In this document: in pieces, positions 1-6,358 of the stretch
How positions within the stretch are numbered: position 1 is the stretch's first letter
Layout: each line of letters opens with the position of its first letter
DNA from: Fibrobacteres bacterium CG2_30_45_31
Lineage (GTDB): Bacteria > Fibrobacterota > Fibrobacteria > Fibrobacterales > Fibrobacteraceae
Assembly: GCA_001873075.1 (NCBI GenBank)
Contig: MNYL01000194.1
Coordinates: 1-7,564, forward strand
Direction of reading: 5' to 3'
Length of the DNA: 7,564 nucleotides
Position numbers and translations under genes: made by a program
The notes under the pieces: generated by a model
The model's database searches: none
What the model saw: the letters and a program-made list of their open reading frames with translations, nothing else
Told to the model about the DNA's origin: nothing

Positions 1-1
1 G

Positions 2-223
2 GGTATTGTGGGACTTCAGTGTGTGGCGGAGAATGAATCCGTTAAGAAAATATTGGAAGCCATTTCAGATGAAGAGACTGTGACTGCTGCTCGAGTAGAA
101 CGCCGTTGGATGCATCTTTTAGGGGGTGGTTGTCGCGTCCCTATGGGGGCGCTTCTTCAAAGAGAAGACGATGGCTACCATTTTCATGTTTATTTAGCGG
201 ATCCGCGGAATGGGAAATCATAG
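2..223 (+). CDS. hemC: Hydroxymethylbilane synthase (porphobilinogen deaminase), C-terminal part, ends at an in-frame TAG
   Basis: HemC joins four porphobilinogen molecules into hydroxymethylbilane in the cytoplasm, the step before HemD in tetrapyrrole synthesis. Only the C-terminal part is in the window; the frame is open from base 2, so the gene begins upstream. Visible family features are the GIVGLQC segment (compare QGALGIQC in the family), the AARVERRWMHLLGGGC block and the GGGCRVPMGALL motif. Its Cys codon at 131-133 is the residue that carries the dipyrromethane cofactor. The frame meets TAG at 221-223, roughly 50 residues earlier than a usual HemC end, just after the strand ending ADPRNGKS. 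The same frame then stays open to 380-382 (listed separately), so the gene appears interrupted by one nonsense codon, unless the base is a sequencing error or the codon is read through. hemD follows on the same strand, consistent with a hemCD operon. The family assignment is confident; whether a functional protein is made is not. Confidence 0.85.
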   Translation, partial: GIVGLQCVAENESVKKILEAISDEETVTAARVERRWMHLLGGGCRVPMGALLQREDDGYHFHVYLADPRNGKS

Positions 224-382
224 CGCAGAGAAAAAATATTTTCGCTCTCAGATTTTCACGGAGATTGGCTGGAGCGTTATGCGGAATTTTTTGCAAAGTG
301 CTGTCATGATAAAAATATTCCCCTGCCTTCCGAGGTGGATGGAGAACATGCCCTGATGAATTTTTGGGGCAAGTGTCGGTAA
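224..382 (+). pseudogene. In-frame continuation of hemC beyond the TAG codon
   Basis: This is the stretch from the codon after the TAG to a TAA at 380-382, in the same reading frame as the hemC fragment. It would encode 52 residues starting RREKIFSL and ending FWGKCR. The middle (DWLERYAEFFAKCC) looks like an amphipathic helix, which is what the end of HemC domain 3 normally contains. The length and position match the tail missing from the truncated protein, and no ORF in another frame explains the stretch better. I infer that it is the original hemC 3' end, cut off by a point nonsense mutation, a base error or a read-through codon. No independent start codon with a good ribosome binding site was seen, so it is not likely to be a separate gene. 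Confidence 0.6.
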
Positions 383-392
383 TTAGGTAATT

Positions 393-1037
393 ATGTTGTT
401 CATTGATACACGCATTTCTCCCCCTGATAAACGATGGGTAGAATCTGTGACTGTGGCGGGGAATACGGTGGTGCATATCCCTGCATTAGAGTGTGTCCCC
501 ACCGATATTTCTGTGGATTTGGATGGATTCGATGCTGCTTTTGTGGCAAGTCCGAGAGCGGCTAAACTCTTAAGTGATGAGCTTGCCCATTTTAAAGGTC
601 TTGTTTGGGCGGTAGGAAAGGCCACTGCTCTCACTCTCAGGGAAACAGGAATTCAAGTGTCGCGAGTGGGAGATGCAAGTGGGGCAAGTACTTTTTTTGC
701 TCAATTGGTAAAAGAATTGGATGGGAAGTTACCTGTCCATCGTCTGGCTTGGATTGCGGCGGAAGAAACTACAGAAAATCGGGAAGAAATGTCTCAAGTA
801 TACGGTATGGAGATCGTTCATTTCCCTGTGTATAGAACGGTTGCCACTCACCCTGATTTTCAGACCGTTTCTATTTTACCCAAACCTCGAACATGGCTTT
901 TTTACTCTGGAAAAGCGGTTCAATGTTTCAAGGCCTACATTGATGGTGCTGATTGTGTGGAATTACATGGTCGCAGTGCTGCTATCGCGGGGGCAAATTT
1001 ACTCAATGCGGTTATTAAACCGATTGCCCCTGAGTAA
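393..1037 (+). CDS. hemD: Uroporphyrinogen-III synthase
   Basis: HemD cyclises hydroxymethylbilane with inversion of ring D to give uroporphyrinogen III, the precursor of haem, sirohaem and cobalamin; it is cytoplasmic. The 214-residue product is slightly shorter than the usual ~240-250. HemD is poorly conserved, but the family pattern is visible: a first lobe with FDAAFVASPRAAKLL followed by LVWAVGKATALTLRETG (the 'VGxxTAxxLxxxG' segment), a GDASGASTFFAQLV helix (compare the family 'SEAL' region), a VYRTV strand, and WLFYSGKAVQCF in the second lobe. The ATG at 393 lies 10 bases after the in-frame hemC TAA, with AGG at 385-387 as a short ribosome binding site. The position directly after hemC strongly supports the call; many genomes keep hemC and hemD adjacent. 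The protein ends at TAA 1035-1037. Confidence 0.82.
   Translation: MLFIDTRISPPDKRWVESVTVAGNTVVHIPALECVPTDISVDLDGFDAAFVASPRAAKLLSDELAHFKGLVWAVGKATALTLRETGIQVSRVGDASGASTFFAQLVKELDGKLPVHRLAWIAAEETTENREEMSQVYGMEIVHFPVYRTVATHPDFQTVSILPKPRTWLFYSGKAVQCFKAYIDGADCVELHGRSAAIAGANLLNAVIKPIAPE
990..1030 (+). other. Compound inverted repeat at the 3' end of hemD
   Basis: An outer 7-base pairing GGGGCAA (990-996) with TTGCCCC (1024-1030) encloses an inner perfect hairpin CGGTT (1009-1013) / AACCG (1018-1022) with an ATTA loop. It ends five bases before the hemD stop codon, and the downstream bases are T-rich (1041-1070) but hold no uninterrupted run of T directly after the stem. It may slow or end transcription after hemD or protect the mRNA 3' end, or it may be chance within coding sequence. 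It is not a canonical intrinsic terminator. Confidence 0.3.
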
Positions 1038-1081
1038 TTCATTTTGGAAAATTTTTAGTTTATTTTTCTCCTGTTTTCCCC

Positions 1082-1111
1082 TTGAATGGGCATCCTTTCA
1101 ATTTCTATATT
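1082..1111 (+). promoter_or_regulatory. Candidate sigma70-type promoter for the phosphate transporter gene
   Basis: TTGAAT at 1082-1087 and TATATT at 1106-1111 are separated by 18 bases, giving a reasonable -35/-10 pair ahead of the transporter start at 1174. It would give a leader of roughly 55 bases. The rest of the hemD-transporter gap (1038-1173) holds a T-rich stretch and a small inverted repeat, GAGAC (1142-1146) / GTCTC (1155-1159), in the expected leader. I see no convincing Pho box. This call is pattern matching only. Confidence 0.4.
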
Positions 1112-1159
1112 CTGCCTCAATTAGCAGTAAAGAAATAAAATGAGACTAGACACGGTCTC

Positions 1160-1164
1160 GAGGA
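1160..1164 (+). promoter_or_regulatory. Ribosome binding site that sets the transporter start at ATG 1174
   Basis: GAGGA lies nine bases before ATG 1174 but only three before the in-frame TTG at 1168. The spacing, and the fact that PiT proteins of this type begin MDFY-like, support the ATG as the start rather than the longer TTG version. Confidence 0.6.
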
Positions 1165-1173
1165 CGTTTGTTT

Positions 1174-3414
1174 ATGGATTTTTATGTGATTGTTGTAGGA
1201 ATATTGTTTGCTCTTGCCATATTTGATTTGATTAATGGGGTGAGTAATGACGCTTGTAACTTTTTGAATTCAGCAGTTGGCTCTAAAGCCTTTCCCGTAA
1301 AAAAAGTTATGATTATCGCGGCTCTCGGCATCTTTGTCGGAGCCACTTTTTCTGATGGGATGATGGATGTGGCGCGGCATGGAATTTTCCAGCCACAATA
1401 TTTTTATTTCGAAGAAATCATGGCCATTTGTATCGGCATGATGCTGAGTGATGTGATTCTTCTGGATATTTTCAATACTTTTGGTATGCCAACCTCCACC
1501 ACCGTTTCCATGGTATTTGACCTTCTGGGGGGCTCTTTCGCCATTTCCATGCTCAAAATCATTAAATCTGGCGGCATGTATTCTATCGGTATGTTGATCA
1601 ATACAGAAAAGGCGTTGTCGGTGATTTTTGCCATTTTTGTTTCTGTGGCACTTGCGTTTACTATCGGTTTGCTGGTGCAGTACATTGCCCGTGTATTATT
1701 CACGTTTGCTTATAAATCCCGTATGAAATATTTCATCGGCATTTTCGGGGGACTTTCGTTTACATCCATCGCCTATTTTATCCTGTTCAAGGGTTTTAGT
1801 GGTTCCATGCACATTTTACCCGCTGCCTTGACCAATGATACAACACACCTTCTCCTTGTTTTTTTTGTAGGATTTACGGTTCTTTCCCATATTCTCTATT
1901 TACTCCATGTTAACGTATTCAAAGTGATTGTGGGTTGTGGTACTTTTTCTCTGGCACTTTCTTTTGCCGGAAATGACTTGGTAAATTTCATAGGTGTCCC
2001 TTTGGCAGGTCTTTCTGCTTTTCAGGCTTATTCCGCGAGCGGTCTTGCTCCTGATGCTATTTTGATGACGGCGTTGCAAAGTTCTGAAAAGGGGCAGGGC
2101 TGGATTTTGACTCTTGCGGGCTTGATTATGGTTCTGGCTCTGACTTTTTCGAAAAAAACGAAAAAGGTGCTGAATACATCCGTTTCTCTTTCTGCTCAGG
2201 GTGTTTCTGAAGAACTTTTCGGGACGAATCCTGTGGCACGAGCCATTGTGCGGTGGACCCATTCCGTAAGTGCAACGATGGTCAGTGTTGTACCAGCACC
2301 CATACGTCGTTGGGTTGATTCGCGCTTTGATGATTCTAAGTTGCATTTGGAGGCCGATGGTGCCGCTTTTGATTTGATTCGCGCCTCGGTGAATCTGATG
2401 CTTGCAAGTTTACTTATTGCGGGAGGAACCTCTCTCAAGCTCCCACTCTCTACGACTTATGTAACCTTCATGGTGGCTATGGGGTCTTCACTTGCAGATA
2501 AGGCTTGGGGACGTGAGAGTGCTGTGTATCGGATTACGGGCGTGCTTTCTGTGATTGGTGGTTGGTTTATCACTGCTTTTGCCGCTTTCTTTAGCTGTTT
2601 TCTGGTAACGCTCGTTGTGTATTTTGGTGGCATTCCCGCAATTATTATTCTGTTCGGTATTGTTTCCACTATCCTTGTCCGTTCTTCGTTGCGTTTTAAG
2701 AAAAAAGAAGAGAAAATAGATGATTCTGCGGAACGATTTAGAACCATTATGCGTACGGAAGATGGCTCCGAAGTTTTGCGCTTGGTGCAGGAGCACCATA
2801 CTCAGGAATGGGGCTGGTTCCTTGTTTGGGCCGAAGATTCCTACCGTGATGTTGTCACGGGATTTTTAGAAGAAGATCTTGATTTGTTACGTTCTATTGA
2901 CCAGAAAGTGGAAGATGAGAAAAAACACATTAAACGTTTGAAACGCCAGGGATCTTTGTGCTCTCGTAAGATGAATACGGAAGATTCTGTATCCAAACGA
3001 TTCTTTCTGTATCAGGCGAATGATTTTGCGGGTGATTTAGTGTTTAGTATGGAGCAGATATGTGAACCCTGCCTGCAGCATGTTGATAATCATTTCACTC
3101 CATTAGACAAAAAACAAACAGCCATGATGATGGAAATTATGCCGCTGATCCGCGATTTTGTCGAAGATTGCGCCCGTATGGTCTTGAATGTCAAATATGA
3201 AAATTACAAGGATCTTGCGGAACGGGGTCGTGAAATTGGGGCGAAAATTGTGGATGTGCGAAAGACAGAAATGCAAACAGTTAAAAGCATTAAATCGAAT
3301 TCTCGTGGAGACTTAGTTTACTTGACGATTCTTTACGAATCAAAGGCTCTTGTAGATTGTGCCTTGTATTTGACGAAGGCAAGCCGTAAACTGATGACCG
3401 AGGAACCTTCCTGA
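1174..3414 (+). CDS. Inorganic phosphate transporter, PiT family, with C-terminal PhoU-like domain
   Basis: This is a 746-residue membrane carrier of the PiT (PHO-4) family, which imports phosphate, often as a metal-phosphate complex, driven by a cation gradient. Two inverted-repeat signatures are visible: GVSNDACNFLNS near residues 22-33 with FGMPTSTTVSMVFDLLGG about 85 residues later, and DLIRASVN at 400-407 with LPLSTTYVTFMVAMG around 423-437. Many hydrophobic segments fill residues 1 to about 500. After a basic KKKEEK stretch near 505 comes a soluble, helical, charged region of about 240 residues (EEDLDLLRSIDQKVEDEKKHIKRL and similar) resembling the PhoU-like tail fused to some PiT proteins. 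A fused PhoU-like domain is likely to modulate uptake, though that is inference. Transport of phosphate rather than sulfate is the usual assignment for this subgroup. The stop TGA shares a base with the ATG of the next gene (TGATG), so the two are probably co-transcribed and translationally coupled. Confidence 0.92.
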   Translation: MDFYVIVVGILFALAIFDLINGVSNDACNFLNSAVGSKAFPVKKVMIIAALGIFVGATFSDGMMDVARHGIFQPQYFYFEEIMAICIGMMLSDVILLDIFNTFGMPTSTTVSMVFDLLGGSFAISMLKIIKSGGMYSIGMLINTEKALSVIFAIFVSVALAFTIGLLVQYIARVLFTFAYKSRMKYFIGIFGGLSFTSIAYFILFKGFSGSMHILPAALTNDTTHLLLVFFVGFTVLSHILYLLHVNVFKVIVGCGTFSLALSFAGNDLVNFIGVPLAGLSAFQAYSASGLAPDAILMTALQSSEKGQGWILTLAGLIMVLALTFSKKTKKVLNTSVSLSAQGVSEELFGTNPVARAIVRWTHSVSATMVSVVPAPIRRWVDSRFDDSKLHLEADGAAFDLIRASVNLMLASLLIAGGTSLKLPLSTTYVTFMVAMGSSLADKAWGRESAVYRITGVLSVIGGWFITAFAAFFSCFLVTLVVYFGGIPAIIILFGIVSTILVRSSLRFKKKEEKIDDSAERFRTIMRTEDGSEVLRLVQEHHTQEWGWFLVWAEDSYRDVVTGFLEEDLDLLRSIDQKVEDEKKHIKRLKRQGSLCSRKMNTEDSVSKRFFLYQANDFAGDLVFSMEQICEPCLQHVDNHFTPLDKKQTAMMMEIMPLIRDFVEDCARMVLNVKYENYKDLAERGREIGAKIVDVRKTEMQTVKSIKSNSRGDLVYLTILYESKALVDCALYLTKASRKLMTEEPS
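3400..3404 (+). promoter_or_regulatory. Ribosome binding site inside the transporter gene for the overlapping small gene
   Basis: GAGGA lies nine bases before the ATG at 3414, within the last codons of the transporter gene. It supports the ATG that overlaps the transporter stop as a true start, and fits translational coupling. Confidence 0.5.
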
Positions 3415-3680
3415 TGACTCCTTTAGATGCACTCCTCACAGAAGCAGGTATCAGCAATCACGCTCTTGCAGAGTGCTTCCCGGGTTTCTTAACGCACAAG
3501 ACTATTCAAAAAGCACGGACAGGCAAACGCCCACTTTCGCGTCGTTCGCAAGTAATGGTCACTGAGGCTTTGAATCGGGTAATGATGCCGGAACATCCTT
3601 ACAAACGGGATTTTCTTTTTCCTAGAATGGAAAGAACGCAGGCTTCTGAATCAAGCGTCCCAGAATCTGACTCTGAGTAA
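3414..3680 (+). CDS. Small putative helix-turn-helix protein coupled to the phosphate transporter
   Basis: The product is 88 residues and I do not recognise it as a named family. The N-terminal two thirds look like a compact helical DNA-binding unit of Xre/Cro type: LDALLTEAGISNHALAEC (helix, turn, helix), then THKTIQKARTGKRPLSRRS, where the 'KARTGKRPLS' segment resembles the recognition helix and following turn of Xre-like repressors, then VMVTEALNRVM as a last helix. The C-terminal part is polar and probably disordered (ERTQASESSVPESDSE). The start overlaps the transporter stop by one base and has its own Shine-Dalgarno-like GAGGA, so it is very likely expressed with the transporter. A regulatory role, perhaps on phosphate uptake, is inference. 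The last 59 bases overlap the 3' end of the convergent lepB-like gene, and a terminator hairpin begins at its stop codon. The CDS is well supported; the function is not. Confidence 0.72.
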   Translation: MTPLDALLTEAGISNHALAECFPGFLTHKTIQKARTGKRPLSRRSQVMVTEALNRVMMPEHPYKRDFLFPRMERTQASESSVPESDSE

Positions 3681-4443
3681 AGAAGCCCAGTTCCCGTGAA
3701 TCCGGGCAACGGCTTCTTTTAGAACAGGTGAGAAAGTAACAATCTTCTTTGACAACGAAACTTTTAAGTTCACTTGAATCTTTCGTACTGAAAAGCTGTC
3801 GCCTAATTTGGATTCGGTTAGATCCTGGCTCTTCTCTTTGAATTTGGAGTTGAATTAAATAAAGTTCTTGCCAGGGGAGCCCATGAACTTCACGAAGACC
3901 AACGGGTCTCGCACCGATGCGAGTGCGCCCCACACGATCCAGAGAGAGTTCATGATTCCCTTGCCATAAGGAGGCTTCCACACGGAATTTACGAATTCCT
4001 TCTTGTTCTCTCAAAAGATTCGATGCGTAATCAAAACTTACGTCATTAAGACGATTGAGGAACAGGGTGTCTCCTGCTTTTGGGATATAGAACTTGCGCG
4101 TAGCGATGAATGCGCCTTCTTGGTCACCAGCCTCAATTTCGAGCGTATCTCCAGGGCCTGCTTTGATACGCCGCAACTGGAACTCTCCGCCGGGACGTTT
4201 CACGAGTAAAATATCACCCTTTTTCACCTTTTCTATACAATAGGGAAGTTTACAAACCCAAACTCTTTTTCCTTCTGGAATTAACGGGTACATAGATGCA
4301 TCATTAAGAACTAAGGGTTCAATAGCATAAAGCCTCACCATGATGGCGAAAAGTACCATAAGAATGAGGACAAAAGCGTAAAAGAGGGTTCTGCCCGGAG
4401 AAGTTTCATGAAGTAATTTCTTGATTTGCTTTTCCGGAGTCAT
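3622..4443 (-). CDS. lepB: Signal peptidase I-like protein (S26 family) with altered catalytic residues
   Basis: Signal peptidase I cleaves signal peptides from exported proteins at the outer face of the inner membrane, using a Ser/Lys pair. This 273-residue protein has one membrane segment at about residues 20-40, then NDASMYPLIPEG with the nucleophile at Ser50, and KKGDILLV (74-81). In the next box the family has KR ahead of the PGD; here it reads QLRRIKAGPGD, with Arg91 where the general base Lys is expected. In the final box the family has GDNR..S.DSR; here CSKR-S-R-C-P-DSR (240-250) keeps only the second R and DSR, with exact spacing. The rest of the fold looks intact, so this may be a divergent or inactive member. 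The start ATG at 4443 lies four bases after the lepA stop; a longer in-frame start at 4494 would overlap lepA and add no family sequence. The order lepA-lepB matches the known operon. The 3' end overlaps the convergent HTH gene. Confidence 0.75.
   Translation of the reverse strand: MTPEKQIKKLLHETSPGRTLFYAFVLILMVLFAIMVRLYAIEPLVLNDASMYPLIPEGKRVWVCKLPYCIEKVKKGDILLVKRPGGEFQLRRIKAGPGDTLEIEAGDQEGAFIATRKFYIPKAGDTLFLNRLNDVSFDYASNLLREQEGIRKFRVEASLWQGNHELSLDRVGRTRIGARPVGLREVHGLPWQELYLIQLQIQREEPGSNRIQIRRQLFSTKDSSELKSFVVKEDCYFLTCSKRSRCPDSRELGFFTQSQILGRLIQKPAFFPF
3679..3720 (+). terminator. Rho-independent terminator of the transporter operon, inside the convergent lepB-like gene
   Basis: AAAGAAGCC (3679-3687) pairs perfectly with GGCTTCTTT (3711-3719). 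An inner extension GTT-CCCG (3690-3696) pairs with CGGG-c-AAC (3703-3710), leaving a small TGAATC loop. On the + strand the stem runs into TTTT at 3717-3720. It begins at the stop codon of the small HTH gene, where a terminator for that operon is expected. The complementary strand also ends in a short T run (TTT then ACT), but that strand is coding for the lepB-like protein, so termination there would cut its message 55 to 60 bases short. Confidence 0.7.
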
Positions 4444-4447
4444 GAAT

Positions 4448-6271
4448 TTAATCGTTCGTGCTGGTGGAATTATCCGAAAGTGAAAGAACGGCAAGGAATG
4501 CTTTTTGTGGCACTTCTACGCAACCAATTTGTTTCATTCTCTTTTTGCCTTCTTTCTGTTTTTCAAGAAGCTTGCGTTTACGGGTGATATCGCCGCCGTA
4601 ACATTTGGCAAGAACGTCTTTACGAACCGCTTTCACTGTGCTTCGGCTGATGATTTTTCCACCGATAGCCCCTTGAATGGCCACATCAAATTGTTGGCGC
4701 GGAATGAGATCTTTAAGTTTGACGCAAATGGCGTTCCCGTACTGCACCGACTTATCGCGATGAATAATCACAGAGAATGCATCGACGGGATCCCCATTCA
4801 AAAGAATATCCAGTTTCACCAAATTATTTTGTCTGTATTCGCTTGGCTCATAGTCTAAACCTGCATAACCGCGGCTGACCGATTTGAGACGATCATAAAA
4901 ATCGAACATCACTTCTCCGAGGGGAAGCTCATACTTGAGAATCACCTTCTCTTCGTCAAGATATTCCATCGTCTTAAACTCCCCGCGTTTTTCTTCACAC
5001 AGGGTCATTAACGATCCCACAAAATCTTTGGGTGTAAAAATTTGAGCCTTCACATAAGGTTCTTCAATGTGGTCATAGCGGCTCGCATCGGGAAGTTTGG
5101 AGGGACTTTCAATTTTAACCATCGTGCCATCACTCATAAAAACGTGGTATTCCACGTTGGGCACGGTAGTGATGATGTCTACGCCAAATTCGCGGTCCAG
5201 GCGTTCCTGCACAATTTCCATGTGCAGAAGGCCTAAGAATCCCGTGCGGAATCCAAAGCCGAGAGCTTCAGATGTTTCGGGCTCCCAGGATAAAGCAGAA
5301 TCGTTCAATTTCAGCTTTTCCAGGGCTTCGCGGAGATCTTTGTATTCCTCAGGATCAATAGGATAAATTCCCGAATAAATCATCGGAAGAATGTCTTTGT
5401 AACCGGGCAGAGCATGTTCTGCAGGCCTGGCTGCATCAGTGAGTGTGTCCCCAATGTTAACATCACTAATCGTCTTTACATTGGCAAGAACATAGCCGAC
5501 CATCCCTGCGGAAAGCTCCGGCTTCGGATTCCTTTGCATGGTGAATGTGCCCACTTCAGTAACCATATAGTCACTGTTGGTTTTCATCATGCGCATACGC
5601 ATTCCGGGACGGAGCGTTCCTTGAAAAATTCGAATGTAGTTGATTACACCACGATAACTATCATAAACGGAGTCAAAAATCAATGCCTGCAAAGGAGCGT
5701 CTTCATCCCCTGTAGGGCAGGGAATTTCATCGACGATTTTATTCAAAACGGTTTCGATGTTGAGACCTGTTTTAGCCGAAATTCTAGGAATGGAATCCGG
5801 GTCATATCCCAGTAAATCGCCGACAAGTTGAGCAATGTGATCGGGTTGTGCGCTCGGGAGATCTATTTTATTGAGTACGGGAATAATGGTGAGGTTGTTT
5901 TCTATCGCCAGATAAAGATTTGAAAGTGTTTGCGCTTCAATACCTTGTGTGGCATCCACCACCAGAATAGCACCTTCACAGGCGGCGAGAGAACGGCTGA
6001 CTTCGTAAGTAAAGTCCACGTGCCCCGGAGTATCGATCATATTCAATTCATATTCACCATCTGGGCGATCATAGACCATACGAATGGCGTGCGCCTTGAT
6101 GGTGATTCCGCGCTCTCGCTCCAAATCCATGTTGTCGAGGAGCTGGTTTGTCATCTCATTGGAGGACACCGTCTTGGTAAGCTCGATCATTCGGTCGGCG
6201 AGAGTCGATTTTCCGTGATCAATATGAGCGATGATGCTGAAATTTCGTATATGGGAGTGGTTTTTTGCCAT
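4448..6271 (-). CDS. lepA: Elongation factor 4 (LepA), ribosome back-translocating GTPase
   Basis: LepA/EF4 is a translational GTPase that binds the ribosome and is linked to initiation and back-translocation, mainly under stress. The 607-residue product is close to the usual ~600. All GTPase motifs are present: G1 AHIDHGKST (15-23), G2 RGITIKA (54-60), G3 DTPGH (80-84), G4 NKID (134-137), G5 SAKTG (165-169). The family-specific middle (SGIYPIDPEEYKDLREALEK, then LGFGFRTGFLGLLHMEI) and the C-terminal domain (YGGDITRKRKLLEKQKEGKK, then QKAFLAVL) are intact. I chose ATG 6271, which gives MAKNHSHIRNFSIIAHIDHGK; the longer in-frame start at 6301 lacks family similarity and would reach into the promoter region. 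It is first in a two-gene unit with the lepB-like gene, and is transcribed divergently from the cyclophilin gene across an 87-base gap. Confidence 0.97.
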   Translation of the reverse strand: MAKNHSHIRNFSIIAHIDHGKSTLADRMIELTKTVSSNEMTNQLLDNMDLERERGITIKAHAIRMVYDRPDGEYELNMIDTPGHVDFTYEVSRSLAACEGAILVVDATQGIEAQTLSNLYLAIENNLTIIPVLNKIDLPSAQPDHIAQLVGDLLGYDPDSIPRISAKTGLNIETVLNKIVDEIPCPTGDEDAPLQALIFDSVYDSYRGVINYIRIFQGTLRPGMRMRMMKTNSDYMVTEVGTFTMQRNPKPELSAGMVGYVLANVKTISDVNIGDTLTDAARPAEHALPGYKDILPMIYSGIYPIDPEEYKDLREALEKLKLNDSALSWEPETSEALGFGFRTGFLGLLHMEIVQERLDREFGVDIITTVPNVEYHVFMSDGTMVKIESPSKLPDASRYDHIEEPYVKAQIFTPKDFVGSLMTLCEEKRGEFKTMEYLDEEKVILKYELPLGEVMFDFYDRLKSVSRGYAGLDYEPSEYRQNNLVKLDILLNGDPVDAFSVIIHRDKSVQYGNAICVKLKDLIPRQQFDVAIQGAIGGKIISRSTVKAVRKDVLAKCYGGDITRKRKLLEKQKEGKKRMKQIGCVEVPQKAFLAVLSLSDNSTSTND

Positions 6272-6358
6272 TTTTCCAAATCTTATAAGGTTCGGGCACA
6301 AATATAGTTATGTATATTTTACCGCGGATTTTTTTTATTCTCCTCAAAGGGTATTTCG
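6272..6358. promoter_or_regulatory. Divergent promoter region between lepA and the cyclophilin gene
   Basis: This 87-base AT-rich gap must hold promoters for both directions. AAATATA (6300-6306) and TATATTT (6313-6319) form a perfect 7-base inverted repeat around GTTATG, so each strand has a TATATT -10-like element: 6313-6318 for the + strand and 6306-6301 for the - strand. The - strand element can also be read as TATATTTG (6306-6299), which fits the Bacteroidota -7 pattern TAnnTTTG. No clear -35 is seen for either direction. AAAGGG at 6346-6351 is a good ribosome binding site for the cyclophilin ATG at 6359. Confidence 0.5.

Noticed and set aside
221..223. Genome-wide reassignment of TAG as a sense codon
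   Set aside because: Only one in-frame TAG is seen in seven genes, and the lepB-like gene appears to use TAG as its stop, so a local lesion or base error is simpler.
721..1143. 140-codon + strand ORF overlapping hemD
   Set aside because: It lies in another frame over hemD, has no family resemblance and no ribosome binding site. The hemD frame carries the recognisable motifs.
1168..1173. TTG at 1168 as the transporter start
   Set aside because: It is only three bases from the Shine-Dalgarno sequence. ATG 1174 has better spacing and a family-like N-terminus.
1900..2346. 148-codon - strand ORF inside the phosphate transporter
   Set aside because: Antisense shadow; the + frame carries clear PiT signatures through the same stretch.
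4444..4494. Upstream ATG at 4494 as start of the lepB-like gene
   Set aside because: It would overlap the lepA 3' end by 47 bases and adds 17 residues without family resemblance; ATG 4443 follows the lepA stop directly.
5930..6307. 125-codon + strand ORF opposite the lepA start
   Set aside because: Antisense shadow of the highly conserved LepA GTPase domain.
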